A stretch of 64,000 nucleotides of DNA. It comes from Candidatus Anammoxibacter sp. (GTDB lineage Bacteria; Planctomycetota; Brocadiia; Brocadiales; Anammoxibacteraceae). Made by a program: the position numbers and the translations under genes. The stretch lies in contig JAIQZQ010000098.1 of the NCBI GenBank assembly GCA_021777105.1, positions 62,001-126,000 of the forward strand. Direction: 5' to 3'. Positions 8,991 through 17,168 of this stretch are shown piece after piece. Every line of letters starts with the position of its first letter. Positions within the stretch are counted from its first letter, which is position 1. The notes beneath the pieces are model-generated. The model saw nothing but the letters and a program-made list of their open reading frames with translations. It did not search any database and had not been told where the DNA came from.

Positions 8991-9713
8991 ATGAATAGTC
9001 AATTATTAAATAGTAAAAAATATAGCTTAATTCTTAAGGGATTAACCGCATTAATTTTTTCACTGTTTTTTATAAGCGCATCTGTTAATGCAAAAGATGT
9101 AGAGACACCTTACGGGCCGGTTAAAACCCTTGATTTTAACTTATACGGCGAATACTATGCTACTCGTTCTTTAATAGAGTATAATGGCTCTGAATTTGGA
9201 GCGGGTGTAGTTACTGATTTGGTATTTTCTTTAACTGAAGAAAATATTATGAAAAAAAGAGGCGAGACTTCAATTGTTGATAGGTTTAACCACTTTTGCG
9301 CGCCTTGTCATGGAGAGACCGGCAATGGAGAAGGCCAATTTGCGGCTGCGAGTCTTAGTCCAAAACCTGCTAATCTTTCTGATGCCGGATTTATGGCATC
9401 TATTAATGACGCGCATATCAGCAGTGTAATAACTGGAGGTTCAGCTTCAGTTGGTAAATCAAATCTTTGCCCTCCATGGGGTATGACTTTTGAAAAAAGA
9501 TGGATTAGCGAATTGGCTTCATATGTTAGGACTTTATCCGCGCCTAAAGAAACTCCCGGTGCTCAGGTTGCTGATGCCACTGCTGATGCTACCGCTGCTG
9601 GTGATGATGAAGAGGGAGGCAGTGTAGCCATGTGGATTATTCTTGGGTTTGCAACCGCCTTTTTTGTTGGAGTAGCAGTTCTAGAGTGGAATTGGTTTTT
9701 AAATAAAAAATAG
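8991..9713 (+). CDS. Monohaem cytochrome c with N-terminal signal and C-terminal anchor
   Basis: The signal peptide ends near residue 34 (VNAKD). A central class I cytochrome c domain has CAPCHG starting at residue 103, followed by GNGEGQ and KPANLSDAGF, typical of this cluster. An Ala/Thr/Asp-rich linker leads to a C-terminal transmembrane helix (about 207-230) that would hold it on the periplasmic side. It is the last gene of the co-directional cytochrome run; its stop codon is the first base pair of a hairpin. It is probably a membrane-tethered electron carrier for the CydA-like/EB_dh system. Confidence 0.86.
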   Translation: MNSQLLNSKKYSLILKGLTALIFSLFFISASVNAKDVETPYGPVKTLDFNLYGEYYATRSLIEYNGSEFGAGVVTDLVFSLTEENIMKKRGETSIVDRFNHFCAPCHGETGNGEGQFAAASLSPKPANLSDAGFMASINDAHISSVITGGSASVGKSNLCPPWGMTFEKRWISELASYVRTLSAPKETPGAQVADATADATAAGDDEEGGSVAMWIILGFATAFFVGVAVLEWNWFLNKK

Positions 9714-9744
9714 AAATGAATAGAATATTATTCATTTCTATTTA
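9711..9744 (+). terminator. AT-rich hairpin at the end of the cytochrome operon
   Basis: A perfect 12-base stem (9711-9722 with 9729-9740) and a 6-base loop begin at the TAG stop of the last cytochrome gene. They are followed by a short T-rich stretch. The stem is AT-rich and hence weak, but its place suits a 3' end or mRNA-stabilising hairpin. Confidence 0.5.
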
Positions 9745-9969
9745 CTAGCCCCCCAATTTTGTTCTTATCTATAATAAAATAGATAGTTTATACATCGATT
9801 GCACATACAATTCTTTTACGATAGAAGTAAATCATAAAAGCTCTATACCCCTCAGCGTTAATACATCTTCATTTAAAGATATAGATAAAAAATATAATGA
9901 CATGATATTCTTTAATTGTTATTATATCTTTTTATTCTAAAAAATTATTTGACTCATAGGACTCATAAA

Positions 9970-11244
9970 TTGTTTAAAAATATAACGATACCGGTAGATA
10001 ATTCAGAAATATCAAACAATTGCATTGATATAGGTGTAAGTCTTGCAAAAAAGTTTGATTCAAAATTAATAGGCAGCCATGTTTATGCCGCAAATTTGCA
10101 TTATAAGCGCTTTACAGACCTTGAAAGCGGCTTGCCTGAGGAGTTTCAAGAAGAGAAAGAGTTGCAACGCCAGAGAGATTTGCATGATGTGTTAATAGGC
10201 AAGGGATTAGAAATGATTTCCGACTCATATCTGGATGTTTTCAAAGAAAAGTGCAATAAAGGCAGTGTTGCTTTTGATTCTAAACTTATTGAGGGCAAGA
10301 ATTATCTTGAAATAGTTAATGATGTTAAAGATTCAAATTATGATCTGGTTATTATAGGCATTACAGGACTTGGCGCGGTTGAAGGAAATTTGATTGGAAC
10401 TGTATGCGAAAGAGTTGTTAGAAGGATTGACACAGATGTTTTAGTGGTAAAAAATGACAAACCAATACATGGCAAAATAGTTGTTGCTGTTGACGGCAGT
10501 GGAACTTCTCTTAGGGGTGTCAAAATGGCGTCAATATTAGGCAAAACATATGGGACTACAATAGAGTTGGTTTCTGCGTTTGATCCTGAATATCACCGCG
10601 TAGCGTTTAAAGGTATTGCGGATGTTCTTTCTGAAGAAGCAGGTAAAATATTCAAATTTGAAGAGCAGGAACAACTACATGAGGATATTATTGACAACGG
10701 GATGGCTAAGTTATACCAAAGCCATTTAGACGACGCTAAAGAGGCAATTAAAGATTGCGGAGTTGAAGTTACGACTACTTTGTTGGAAGGCAAACCTTTT
10801 TATTCAATCCTGAAATATATTAAGGATAATCCGCCGTCATTGATGATAGTGGGAAGGACGGGTATACACGATACCGGAGAACTTGATATTGGAGGGGCAA
10901 CCGAGAATCTTTTACGATTGGCTGATTGTAATCTGATTATAGCCGCAAAAGATACAAAAGGCGAATCCGCTTCATTGTTTAACAAGGACGGCGTAAAACC
11001 TCGTAAAAAAGTATCTCCGTTTTCAGACAACCCTGCTACGGATAAAGAGTTTGACACAACTGAAGTTTCATGGGATGAGGATGCTAAAACACGAGTTGGA
11101 AAAATTCCATTCTTTATTAGAGGCATGATCATTAAACAGATAGAGAAACATGCTAAAGAGAGTGGCAGTTCGCAGGTTACTTCTGAAATGGTTGATCAGG
11201 TAAAGGATAAATGGGGCGGCCAAATGGGAATGCCTCACGATTAA
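9970..11244 (+). CDS. Tandem universal stress protein with C-terminal PCP_red domain
   Basis: The chosen TTG at 9970 begins the first UspA strand (FKNITIPVDNS) with AGG nine bases upstream; an earlier in-frame TTG at 9916 would add 18 unlikely residues. Two UspA domains follow (about 1-155 and 160-315), each with a C-terminal ATP-loop-like segment: VIIGITGLGAVEGNLIG and MIVGRTGIHDTGELDIGG. Residues about 365-420 form a PCP_red domain (WDEDAKTRVGKIPFFIRGMI), named after a part of light-independent protochlorophyllide reductase. No photosynthesis gene is present. Its place between the cytochromes and a radical SAM gene that also has PCP_red suggests a redox or haem-related role (inference). Confidence 0.85.
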   Translation: MFKNITIPVDNSEISNNCIDIGVSLAKKFDSKLIGSHVYAANLHYKRFTDLESGLPEEFQEEKELQRQRDLHDVLIGKGLEMISDSYLDVFKEKCNKGSVAFDSKLIEGKNYLEIVNDVKDSNYDLVIIGITGLGAVEGNLIGTVCERVVRRIDTDVLVVKNDKPIHGKIVVAVDGSGTSLRGVKMASILGKTYGTTIELVSAFDPEYHRVAFKGIADVLSEEAGKIFKFEEQEQLHEDIIDNGMAKLYQSHLDDAKEAIKDCGVEVTTTLLEGKPFYSILKYIKDNPPSLMIVGRTGIHDTGELDIGGATENLLRLADCNLIIAAKDTKGESASLFNKDGVKPRKKVSPFSDNPATDKEFDTTEVSWDEDAKTRVGKIPFFIRGMIIKQIEKHAKESGSSQVTSEMVDQVKDKWGGQMGMPHD

Positions 11245-11397
11245 TGTTCTTTGTTTCTAATCTATAAAAAAGGATTTAATACCTCTTATTTGTATAAATC
11301 CATTTTCATCTCTTTTTGTTGTTTTGAATCTAATTTTCAAGGCGCGCTTAACAAACTTAAACTACATTTTCACCAACACTGAATAATCAGGTATACA

Positions 11398-13164
11398 ATG
11401 GAGTCCATACCCCACGCTATTTCCTGGAACCTTACCAAAAAATGCAATTTGCGCTGTAAGCATTGCTATATAGACGCAGATGCTCAACAATGTTTTAAAA
11501 GCGGCTCTGAAGCCGCCGATGAGTTAACTACATCTGAATGTTTCCGCATTATTGATCAAATAGCTGCCCTTAATCCCAGAATAATTCTTATTTTAACAGG
11601 CGGCGAGCCTCTTTTGCGCAAAGATATTTTTGAAATAATAAAATACGCAAAAGAGAAGGGTATGACCCTGTTTCTTGGCTCAAATGGCTGTTTGTTTACT
11701 GAAAAGATAGTAACAAAGCTTAAAGATTGCGGAATAGCCGGAGTTGGAATAAGCCTTGATTCGCTTGATCCTCAATCGCACGACGCTTTCAGGGGAGCTA
11801 AAAGCGCATGGGATGGTGCTATTAAAGCCGCTGAATTGTGCAAGAGCCATGGTGTTTCATTTCAGATACAGACTACGGTAACTAATAAAAATATTAGCGA
11901 GATCCCTGATATTGTCAAGTTTGCAAATGATTTGGGGGCGACCGCGTTTCAGCTTTTCTTTCTTGTATGCACTGGGCGTGGCCAGGGTTTGACGGATATA
12001 ACTCCACAACAATATGAGGATACTCTTGTGGAGCTTTATGAGACTCAAAAGCAATTTCAGGGCTCAATGCTGGTGGGCGCAAAATGCGCGCCTCATTATA
12101 AAAGGATTGTTTTTAATCTAAATCCCGACTCTCCGCTTTTAAAAGCATATGATGGAGGCTGTCCGGCGGGCACAAATTATTGCAGGATTACTTCAGAAGG
12201 CAAGGTCACTTCCTGTCCTTATATGGATACCCCGGTTGGCGACCTTAAAAAGAGCGAATTCTCCGAAATATGGCAAACCGCAAACGAATTTGCCGAGTTA
12301 AGAAGTCTTAAGCTAAAAGGTAAATGCTCGATATGTGAATTTAAATCCATTTGCAAAGGATGCAGAGCAAGGGCGTTTGCATCAAACAATGATCAATTGG
12401 CTGAGGATCCCTGGTGTTTATATGAGCCTGATGGGAGCGGGAACAAGAAATCAAAAGTCGAAATTAAATTTAAAGAGGAGGATGTTTTTGGCATGAAAGC
12501 GCAATTTAATATGCCCTGGACGGACGAAGCTAAAGAACGGCTCTCAAAAGTTCCGTCATTTGTAAAGGGTATGGCAATTAAGGGGGCGGAGAAATACGCA
12601 AAGGCAAATGGAATAGAGGAGGTCACCGCGGAGGTTATGAAAGCCGCAAGGGCGAATATGGGCAATGATAACAAGGCTATGTTCCCTTTTGGCAAAATGT
12701 TTAAAAAAAAAGGGAATAAAGACGAAGTTGCCGGCGGCCCTTCTGATGATAAAGAAACGACAGCCGCTGTGAAAGCGGATGAAAAATTACACTATATTGG
12801 CGACGGCAAGGTTCCGTGGGCTGAAACCGCGAAAAAACGGGTTGCAAACGCCCCGAGCTTTGTTAGGCCCGGCATCTATAAATTAATGCAAAAAAGAGCC
12901 GCTGAAGAGGGGGTAAGTGTAATAACATCTGAGTTTTTATCAAAAATAAGAAATGAGTCTATGATGTTAGCCGCAGGCAGGATGAAAAAGTTTGGATTTG
13001 AGGACTTGAAGATGGAAGTGTTTGAAGTTGCCAAAAACAGGATTAAGAATGAGCGAAAAAAAGAAGTTATTGATGAGATTAAGGGTTTTTTGGATCAAAG
13101 ATCCGACAAAAACTCAAAAATTATCTCCTTGTTTGAGGAGTATTTGAAACCTGATAATTCATAA
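11398..13164 (+). CDS. Radical SAM/SPASM protein with two C-terminal PCP_red domains
   Basis: The CX3CX2C cluster motif is Cys16, Cys20 and Cys23 (KKCNLRCKHCY), and GGEPLLR is the SAM-binding GGE motif. A SPASM region with further cysteines follows (GTNYCRITSEGKVTSCPY, CSICEFKSICKGC, WCLYEP). This arrangement resembles the NirJ/AhbC/AhbD group acting on haem precursors, but tungsten- and peptide-modifying relatives are similar, so the substrate is open. Two PCP_red domains follow, at about 370-420 (MPWTDEAKERLSKVPSFVKG) and 475-525 (VPWAETAKKRVANAPSFVRP), joined by a Lys-rich linker. The cytochrome-rich neighbourhood makes tetrapyrrole modification a reasonable guess. Confidence 0.83.
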   Translation: MESIPHAISWNLTKKCNLRCKHCYIDADAQQCFKSGSEAADELTTSECFRIIDQIAALNPRIILILTGGEPLLRKDIFEIIKYAKEKGMTLFLGSNGCLFTEKIVTKLKDCGIAGVGISLDSLDPQSHDAFRGAKSAWDGAIKAAELCKSHGVSFQIQTTVTNKNISEIPDIVKFANDLGATAFQLFFLVCTGRGQGLTDITPQQYEDTLVELYETQKQFQGSMLVGAKCAPHYKRIVFNLNPDSPLLKAYDGGCPAGTNYCRITSEGKVTSCPYMDTPVGDLKKSEFSEIWQTANEFAELRSLKLKGKCSICEFKSICKGCRARAFASNNDQLAEDPWCLYEPDGSGNKKSKVEIKFKEEDVFGMKAQFNMPWTDEAKERLSKVPSFVKGMAIKGAEKYAKANGIEEVTAEVMKAARANMGNDNKAMFPFGKMFKKKGNKDEVAGGPSDDKETTAAVKADEKLHYIGDGKVPWAETAKKRVANAPSFVRPGIYKLMQKRAAEEGVSVITSEFLSKIRNESMMLAAGRMKKFGFEDLKMEVFEVAKNRIKNERKKEVIDEIKGFLDQRSDKNSKIISLFEEYLKPDNS

Positions 13165-13228
13165 AAATGTTGAATTTTCAGGATTTTCTTGCTTGCTAAA
13201 ACAGGAGTCGTTATATATAATGTCACCT

Positions 13229-13260
13229 AATTTTAAATCTAATTTTAAATCTAATTTTAA
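13229..13260 (+). repeat. 12-base tandem repeat upstream of the cupredoxin gene
   Basis: The unit AATTTTAAATCT occurs twice in full and once in part, ending 41 bases before the start codon of the gene at 13302. It could be a promoter-region element, or simply AT-rich slippage. Confidence 0.7.
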
Positions 13261-13301
13261 GGGCGGTTTTTACTTTTTTTTTGTTATTGGGGGAGGGTTT
13301 T

Positions 13302-14345
13302 ATGAAGGTTTTTAAAGTTTTAGGAGCTTTTGTTGGAGTAGTTGCATTTGCCGCTTTTTTGGCTAATGCGAGTGTTGTTGTTGCAGGGGAGTTTTCAGGA
13401 ACGGTTAAAAGCGTAGACACCGCGACTAATACAATTGTTATTACCACCGGAGATGGAGATAAAACATTCACCGCTAATAAAAACACTAAAGTAAATATTA
13501 CAGACGTTGACGGCGCAAAAACAAAGGCCGATATCGGCTCGCTAATGACAGCGGCTAAAGACGGCGCGGGAGATAGCGTTGTACTTACCGATAACGACAA
13601 AGGTGTTGCTAAAAAAGTAGACGCGACTACAACAAGAAGAATGACGTTGACTAAAGAAGAGATTAAAGCCAAGACTTTGGCTATTGTGGCGGGCAATAAC
13701 GGCGCGGCAAAACAGGTTCAGTTGAAAGTAGATAATCCCGCGACAATTAAAGGCAAAGTAAGGGTTATGGCCAGGACTTCAGAGGACGTAATAATCTATT
13801 TGGAATCGATTAATGACAATAAATTTACTCCTGCAGCTAAAACGCTGGTTGCCGAAGGTCCTGAAAATGTTAAAATTAAAGCTGCGGGCGCAGCCTCTGA
13901 ATTTCCTATGATGGATCAGGTTAATATTGCGTTTAGCCCGCATGTTTTGCCGGTTTTGGCAGGCTCTACTGTTGATTTCCCAAATAGCGACACTGTAAGG
14001 CATAACGTTTTCGGTCCGGATCCAATTCCAGGCACTGATGAAAAGATTAATCTCGGCACTTATGATGTAGGAACTATAAAGACTGTAAATTTGGCAAACC
14101 CAGGCGAGCTTGCTTTGCTTTGCAATGTGCACGCTGAAATGTCAGGTTATATTGTTGCTGTTCCAAACCCATACTTTGCGGTAACTGACAGAAAAGGCTC
14201 TTTTACTTTAGAAAATATTCCAGCCGGGAAATATAACATAACAACATGGCATGAAAGATTTAAACCTGTGGTAATGGAAGTAACTGTTGAAGCCGGTCAA
14301 ACACTTGAAGGCGTAAAATTGCCTACAATGAAGAAAAAGAAATAA
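13302..14345 (+). CDS. Secreted DUF5666-like/cupredoxin/CarboxypepD_reg protein
   Basis: The start at 13302 has a GGGGGAGGG site; the longer frame from 13281 begins inside that site. The signal peptide ends near VVVAGE. Residues about 28-110 resemble a DUF5666-like beta domain (GTVKSVDTATNTIVI, repeated DNDKGVAKKVD). A cupredoxin domain follows with His234 (RHNVFGPD) and Cys274, His277 and Met280 (LLCNVHAEMSG), a complete type 1 copper set. The C-terminus is a CarboxypepD_reg-like domain (GSFTLENIPAGKYNITTW). The last two domains are paralogous to the protein at 1221-1946. It is a likely periplasmic electron carrier, 15 bases before a ferredoxin gene. Confidence 0.83.
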   Translation: MKVFKVLGAFVGVVAFAAFLANASVVVAGEFSGTVKSVDTATNTIVITTGDGDKTFTANKNTKVNITDVDGAKTKADIGSLMTAAKDGAGDSVVLTDNDKGVAKKVDATTTRRMTLTKEEIKAKTLAIVAGNNGAAKQVQLKVDNPATIKGKVRVMARTSEDVIIYLESINDNKFTPAAKTLVAEGPENVKIKAAGAASEFPMMDQVNIAFSPHVLPVLAGSTVDFPNSDTVRHNVFGPDPIPGTDEKINLGTYDVGTIKTVNLANPGELALLCNVHAEMSGYIVAVPNPYFAVTDRKGSFTLENIPAGKYNITTWHERFKPVVMEVTVEAGQTLEGVKLPTMKKKK

Positions 14346-14360
14346 ATAGGAGTTTAAACT

Positions 14361-15089
14361 ATGGGATTTGACGTTGAAAATAAGGTTGACATTAAAGTTG
14401 ATCAGGATGTTGAAACCAAGGCCAGTGTAGGCGCGAATGTTGAAGTGGAGACGAAACCTATAGCGGTAGAGTCTTCATTTGAAAGCGAAATTGAGGTCAA
14501 TTTCCCAACATTTACGGCCGGCATGTCAGGGTTTAGCATTGAGATAGGCGGAATACCGATTTTTGGTATGGACCCGTTTTATCTTGGCACTGATGACTCG
14601 TCCAGCATGATAGGCGGTTTGTTTTTTGGTGAGAATAGCCGCATTCCCGCATACAAAATAACGGACAAGTGTATTGGTTGCAGCACATGCGCAAGACAGT
14701 GTCCAACTACCGCGATTTTTGGAGTAGCTAAAAAGCGGTTTTATGTTGATCCTACCAAGTGTATTACTTGCGGCACTTGCGGGAGGGCGTGCCCTGTTTC
14801 TGCGATAGTTGATGAAACCGGTGAAACTGTAAAGAGAGTTAAACCAAAAGAGAAAGCAGTGCCTACCGTTAATGAGGAGGAATGCTCAGGTTGCGAACAT
14901 TGCGTAACTATCTGTCCGTTTAACTGCCTTTCTATTAAACCGGATGAATCAAATGAGACAATTAAAGGCGTTTCATATCTTGAGAAACCGGCTAAGTGCG
15001 TCGCTTGCGGCGAATGCGCAAACGCGTGCGCGCAGGAAGCTATAACAATGGTCAAGCCTGAACCGGTGGAACCTAAAAAAGTAGCTTAG
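14361..15089 (+). CDS. Ferredoxin with four [4Fe-4S] cluster motifs and an unusual N-terminal extension
   Basis: Four CX2CX2CX3C/P-type motifs begin at Cys104 (CIGCSTCARQCP), Cys134 (CITCGTCGRACP), Cys175 (CSGCEHCVTICP) and Cys213 (CVACGECANACA), so two dicluster ferredoxin units are expected. The first about 95 residues have no cysteine and match nothing I recognise. They are rich in Val, Glu and Asp, then become Gly-rich and hydrophobic (FTAGMSGFSIEIGGIPIFGMD). There is no signal peptide, so it is cytoplasmic. AGGAG lies 11 bases before the start. The gene ends at a strong terminator, closing a likely operon with the cupredoxin gene. The partner enzyme is unknown; the radical SAM protein upstream would need a reductant of this kind. 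Confidence 0.85.
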   Translation: MGFDVENKVDIKVDQDVETKASVGANVEVETKPIAVESSFESEIEVNFPTFTAGMSGFSIEIGGIPIFGMDPFYLGTDDSSSMIGGLFFGENSRIPAYKITDKCIGCSTCARQCPTTAIFGVAKKRFYVDPTKCITCGTCGRACPVSAIVDETGETVKRVKPKEKAVPTVNEEECSGCEHCVTICPFNCLSIKPDESNETIKGVSYLEKPAKCVACGECANACAQEAITMVKPEPVEPKKVA

Positions 15090-15120
15090 CATAAACGCTT
15101 TAAATGGCGATTAATTATAA

Positions 15121-15165
15121 GGTTTTAGTGGTTGGATGCATTTCCAGCCGCTAAAACCTTTTTTT
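15121..15165 (+). terminator. Strong rho-independent terminator
   Basis: A 16-base stem (15121-15136 with 15143-15158, two G-U pairs) and a 6-base loop are followed by seven T residues. It lies 31 bases after the ferredoxin stop. Confidence 0.92.
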
Positions 15166-15223
15166 ATGCAATTTTATCTTGTAGTCTATTTTATTAATAT
15201 TTTTTGTTTTGAGGAGGGGTAAA

Positions 15224-15622
15224 ATGAAAATATCTGCCTTTGGTGTTTTATTATTGGGATTGTTTGTAATTGCGTTAAATACCGCCGCGTTTGTTGGCAA
15301 CGGCTCGGTTGCGTTTGCGGAAGACGAAAAAGTGACGGATGTAGTTTGTGGTATGAGGATAGATAAGAATACGGATAATATATCAAAGATAGAGAATAAA
15401 AGTTTCTATTTTTGTTCGGCAAAATGCAAGACCGCGTTTGATGAAGACGCCGGCAAGTATACGTGCCTCTGTTTTGTGGGATTTGACGAGGGCGACGATC
15501 CATGCGAGTGCGGCCATTGCTCGGGAGAAGCCGGCAAATGCAAATGCTCGGAAGATCATGGAGGTCATGACCATCATCATGGACATGATCACGGTCATGA
15601 TGACCACGGGCACGGCCATTAA
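15224..15622 (+). CDS. Secreted YHS-like metal-binding protein with Cys/His-rich tail
   Basis: GAGGAGG lies seven bases before ATG 15224. The signal peptide ends near VAFAED. A YHS/TRASH-like segment (DVVCGMRIDKN, SFYFCSAKCKTAFDEDAGKY) holds Cys residues typical of heavy-metal-sensing or copper-handling domains. The last about 45 residues are a Cys cluster (CECGHCSGEAGKCKC) followed by repeats of HDH/HGHDH, a strong transition-metal chelating tail. It is probably a periplasmic copper, zinc or nickel binder. It precedes a TolC-type gene by 80 bases, which suggests metal efflux or scavenging, although no RND or P-type pump is encoded next to it. Confidence 0.8.
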   Translation: MKISAFGVLLLGLFVIALNTAAFVGNGSVAFAEDEKVTDVVCGMRIDKNTDNISKIENKSFYFCSAKCKTAFDEDAGKYTCLCFVGFDEGDDPCECGHCSGEAGKCKCSEDHGGHDHHHGHDHGHDDHGHGH

Positions 15623-15702
15623 GGTTTAAGTTTTACCTAATCCGGCTAATCCGGATAAACCGAATTAAATAGAAATATTTAAATTAAAGACGAAAAAGTA
15701 AA

Positions 15703-17121
15703 ATGAAAACCAGATTTTCAGACCGCTCCTTGCTTCCAGGCCTTTGTTTGGGAGCAAGGCGGCTTAGTGTAACCTGGGCAAGCCTGATTGGCTTGTTTTT
15801 GATTTTTGTCATAAGCTATTCCAGCTCCCTACGAATTGCCTATGCGCAGGAAATTAATGAATTAAGCTATGATGAAGATGGGCTTGCAAGTTCGAAAATA
15901 GGTTTGCGGGACAGCAAGAATGCCGAGCTTGATCTTGATTCCATAGTAAGAGAGGCAGTCGGCAATAATCCTGAGATAACGGCAGCCCGGCGTAAATGGG
16001 AGGCGTCAAAAACCAGGATTAAAAAGGTAAAGTCGCTTGCCGATCCCATGCTTAGGATCGGCGCAGTCAACTCCCCAAACCATCCATTTAATATCGGGGC
16101 CGAGGCGGTTAAAAACGCTCCTATAATGTCTCCACTGACAATCGGCATTTCACAAAAAATACCATTTCCGGGAAAGCTGCGTTTGCGCGGAAAATCCGCT
16201 TCCGAGGGAGCTGAAATGGGGAAAATGGCAATGGAGGGCAAAGCCCAGGAAGTTGTCGCAAATGTAAAACACGCCTATTATGAGCTCTATCTCATTCACA
16301 AATCAATTAAGATAAGCGGTGAAAACAGGGACCTTCTCAAAAAATTTACAAAAATTGCCGAAGCTATGTATTCAGTCGGCAAGGCATCGCAAAGGGATGT
16401 TCTTGCGTCAATGGTTGAGTTGTCAAAGATTGAAAACGGCATAATTGCGCTTTCTCAGAAAAAAAAATCCGCGGAAGCCCGCATAAACAGTTTGTTAGGC
16501 CGGACGCCGGACTCATTTCTGGGCAAACCAAGAGAGTTTGAAAAACACAAATTACGATTTCCATTGCAGGAATTGGAGAAAATGGCGATAGAAAACCGGC
16601 CCATGCTCCAAAAATCAGATCATGCAGTTAAGAAGAGCGGCATTGAGCTTGAGCTTGCCAAAAAAGACTATTTTTCCGACTTCACCGCAATGATTGAATA
16701 CCGCCGAATAGGCGAGTTTCCTTCCGATACATGGGCGTCCGCGTTGTCGATCAACATTCCATGGCTATGGTCAAAACAAAAACACAAGGTAAAAGAGGCA
16801 AAAGAGGAGCTTAGCGCGTCTGTTGCCGAACGGGAGGCTATAAACAACATGACCCTTTTTCAGATTAGAGATATTGTCTCAATGGCTATATCAGCTGAAA
16901 GCACGATTGATCTATTTAAAAAGGGGGTTATACCTCAAGCCGAACAGTCTCTAAAAGCCGCGCGAGTAGGCTATGAAACAGGGGAGAATGATTTCATGAC
17001 GCTAATCGACAGCCAACGAACCCTGCTTGACGCAAAACTGCAATACTATAGAGCCCTGGTTCAATACGAGCAAAATATCGCAAGGCTTGAAATGGTGGTT
17101 GGTGTCGAGTTGGCGGGATAG
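15703..17121 (+). CDS. TolC/CusC-type outer-membrane efflux protein
   Basis: A long signal region ends near AYAQE. The mature protein has the two-fold alpha-helical repeat of outer-membrane efflux proteins: LDSIVREAVGNNPEITAARRKW early, AYYELYLIHKSIKISGENRDLLK in the first coiled pair, then LEKMAIENRP and GENDFMTLIDSQRTLLDAKLQYYRALVQYEQ in the second. The length of 472 residues is normal. The neighbouring metal-binding YHS gene suggests export of metal ions like CusC, but the inner-membrane pump and adaptor are not in this window. There is no Shine-Dalgarno sequence before the ATG. Confidence 0.87.
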   Translation: MKTRFSDRSLLPGLCLGARRLSVTWASLIGLFLIFVISYSSSLRIAYAQEINELSYDEDGLASSKIGLRDSKNAELDLDSIVREAVGNNPEITAARRKWEASKTRIKKVKSLADPMLRIGAVNSPNHPFNIGAEAVKNAPIMSPLTIGISQKIPFPGKLRLRGKSASEGAEMGKMAMEGKAQEVVANVKHAYYELYLIHKSIKISGENRDLLKKFTKIAEAMYSVGKASQRDVLASMVELSKIENGIIALSQKKKSAEARINSLLGRTPDSFLGKPREFEKHKLRFPLQELEKMAIENRPMLQKSDHAVKKSGIELELAKKDYFSDFTAMIEYRRIGEFPSDTWASALSINIPWLWSKQKHKVKEAKEELSASVAEREAINNMTLFQIRDIVSMAISAESTIDLFKKGVIPQAEQSLKAARVGYETGENDFMTLIDSQRTLLDAKLQYYRALVQYEQNIARLEMVVGVELAG

Positions 17122-17168
17122 CGCGTGTTACGGCGTCAGGTATCCAACAAATTAAGGCAATGTTATTT

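Noticed and set aside
10800..11132. 110-residue minus-strand frame
   Set aside because: Antisense to the second UspA and PCP_red domains, which are clearly coding.
9970..13164. Chlorophyll or bacteriochlorophyll synthesis genes
   Set aside because: Only PCP_red domains are present; the catalytic subunits (BchL/N/B) are absent.
13229..13260. Possible CRISPR or attachment repeat
   Set aside because: It is a simple 12-base AT-rich tandem repeat without spacers or integrase.
13223..13696. 157-residue minus-strand frame
   Set aside because: It is the mirror of the signal and DUF5666-like part of the gene at 13302, which has a ribosome site and signal peptide; the mirror is a low-complexity Val/Thr/Ser shadow.
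15383..15619. Met/Val-rich minus-strand frame
   Set aside because: It is the mirror of the His/Asp codons of the YHS protein tail.
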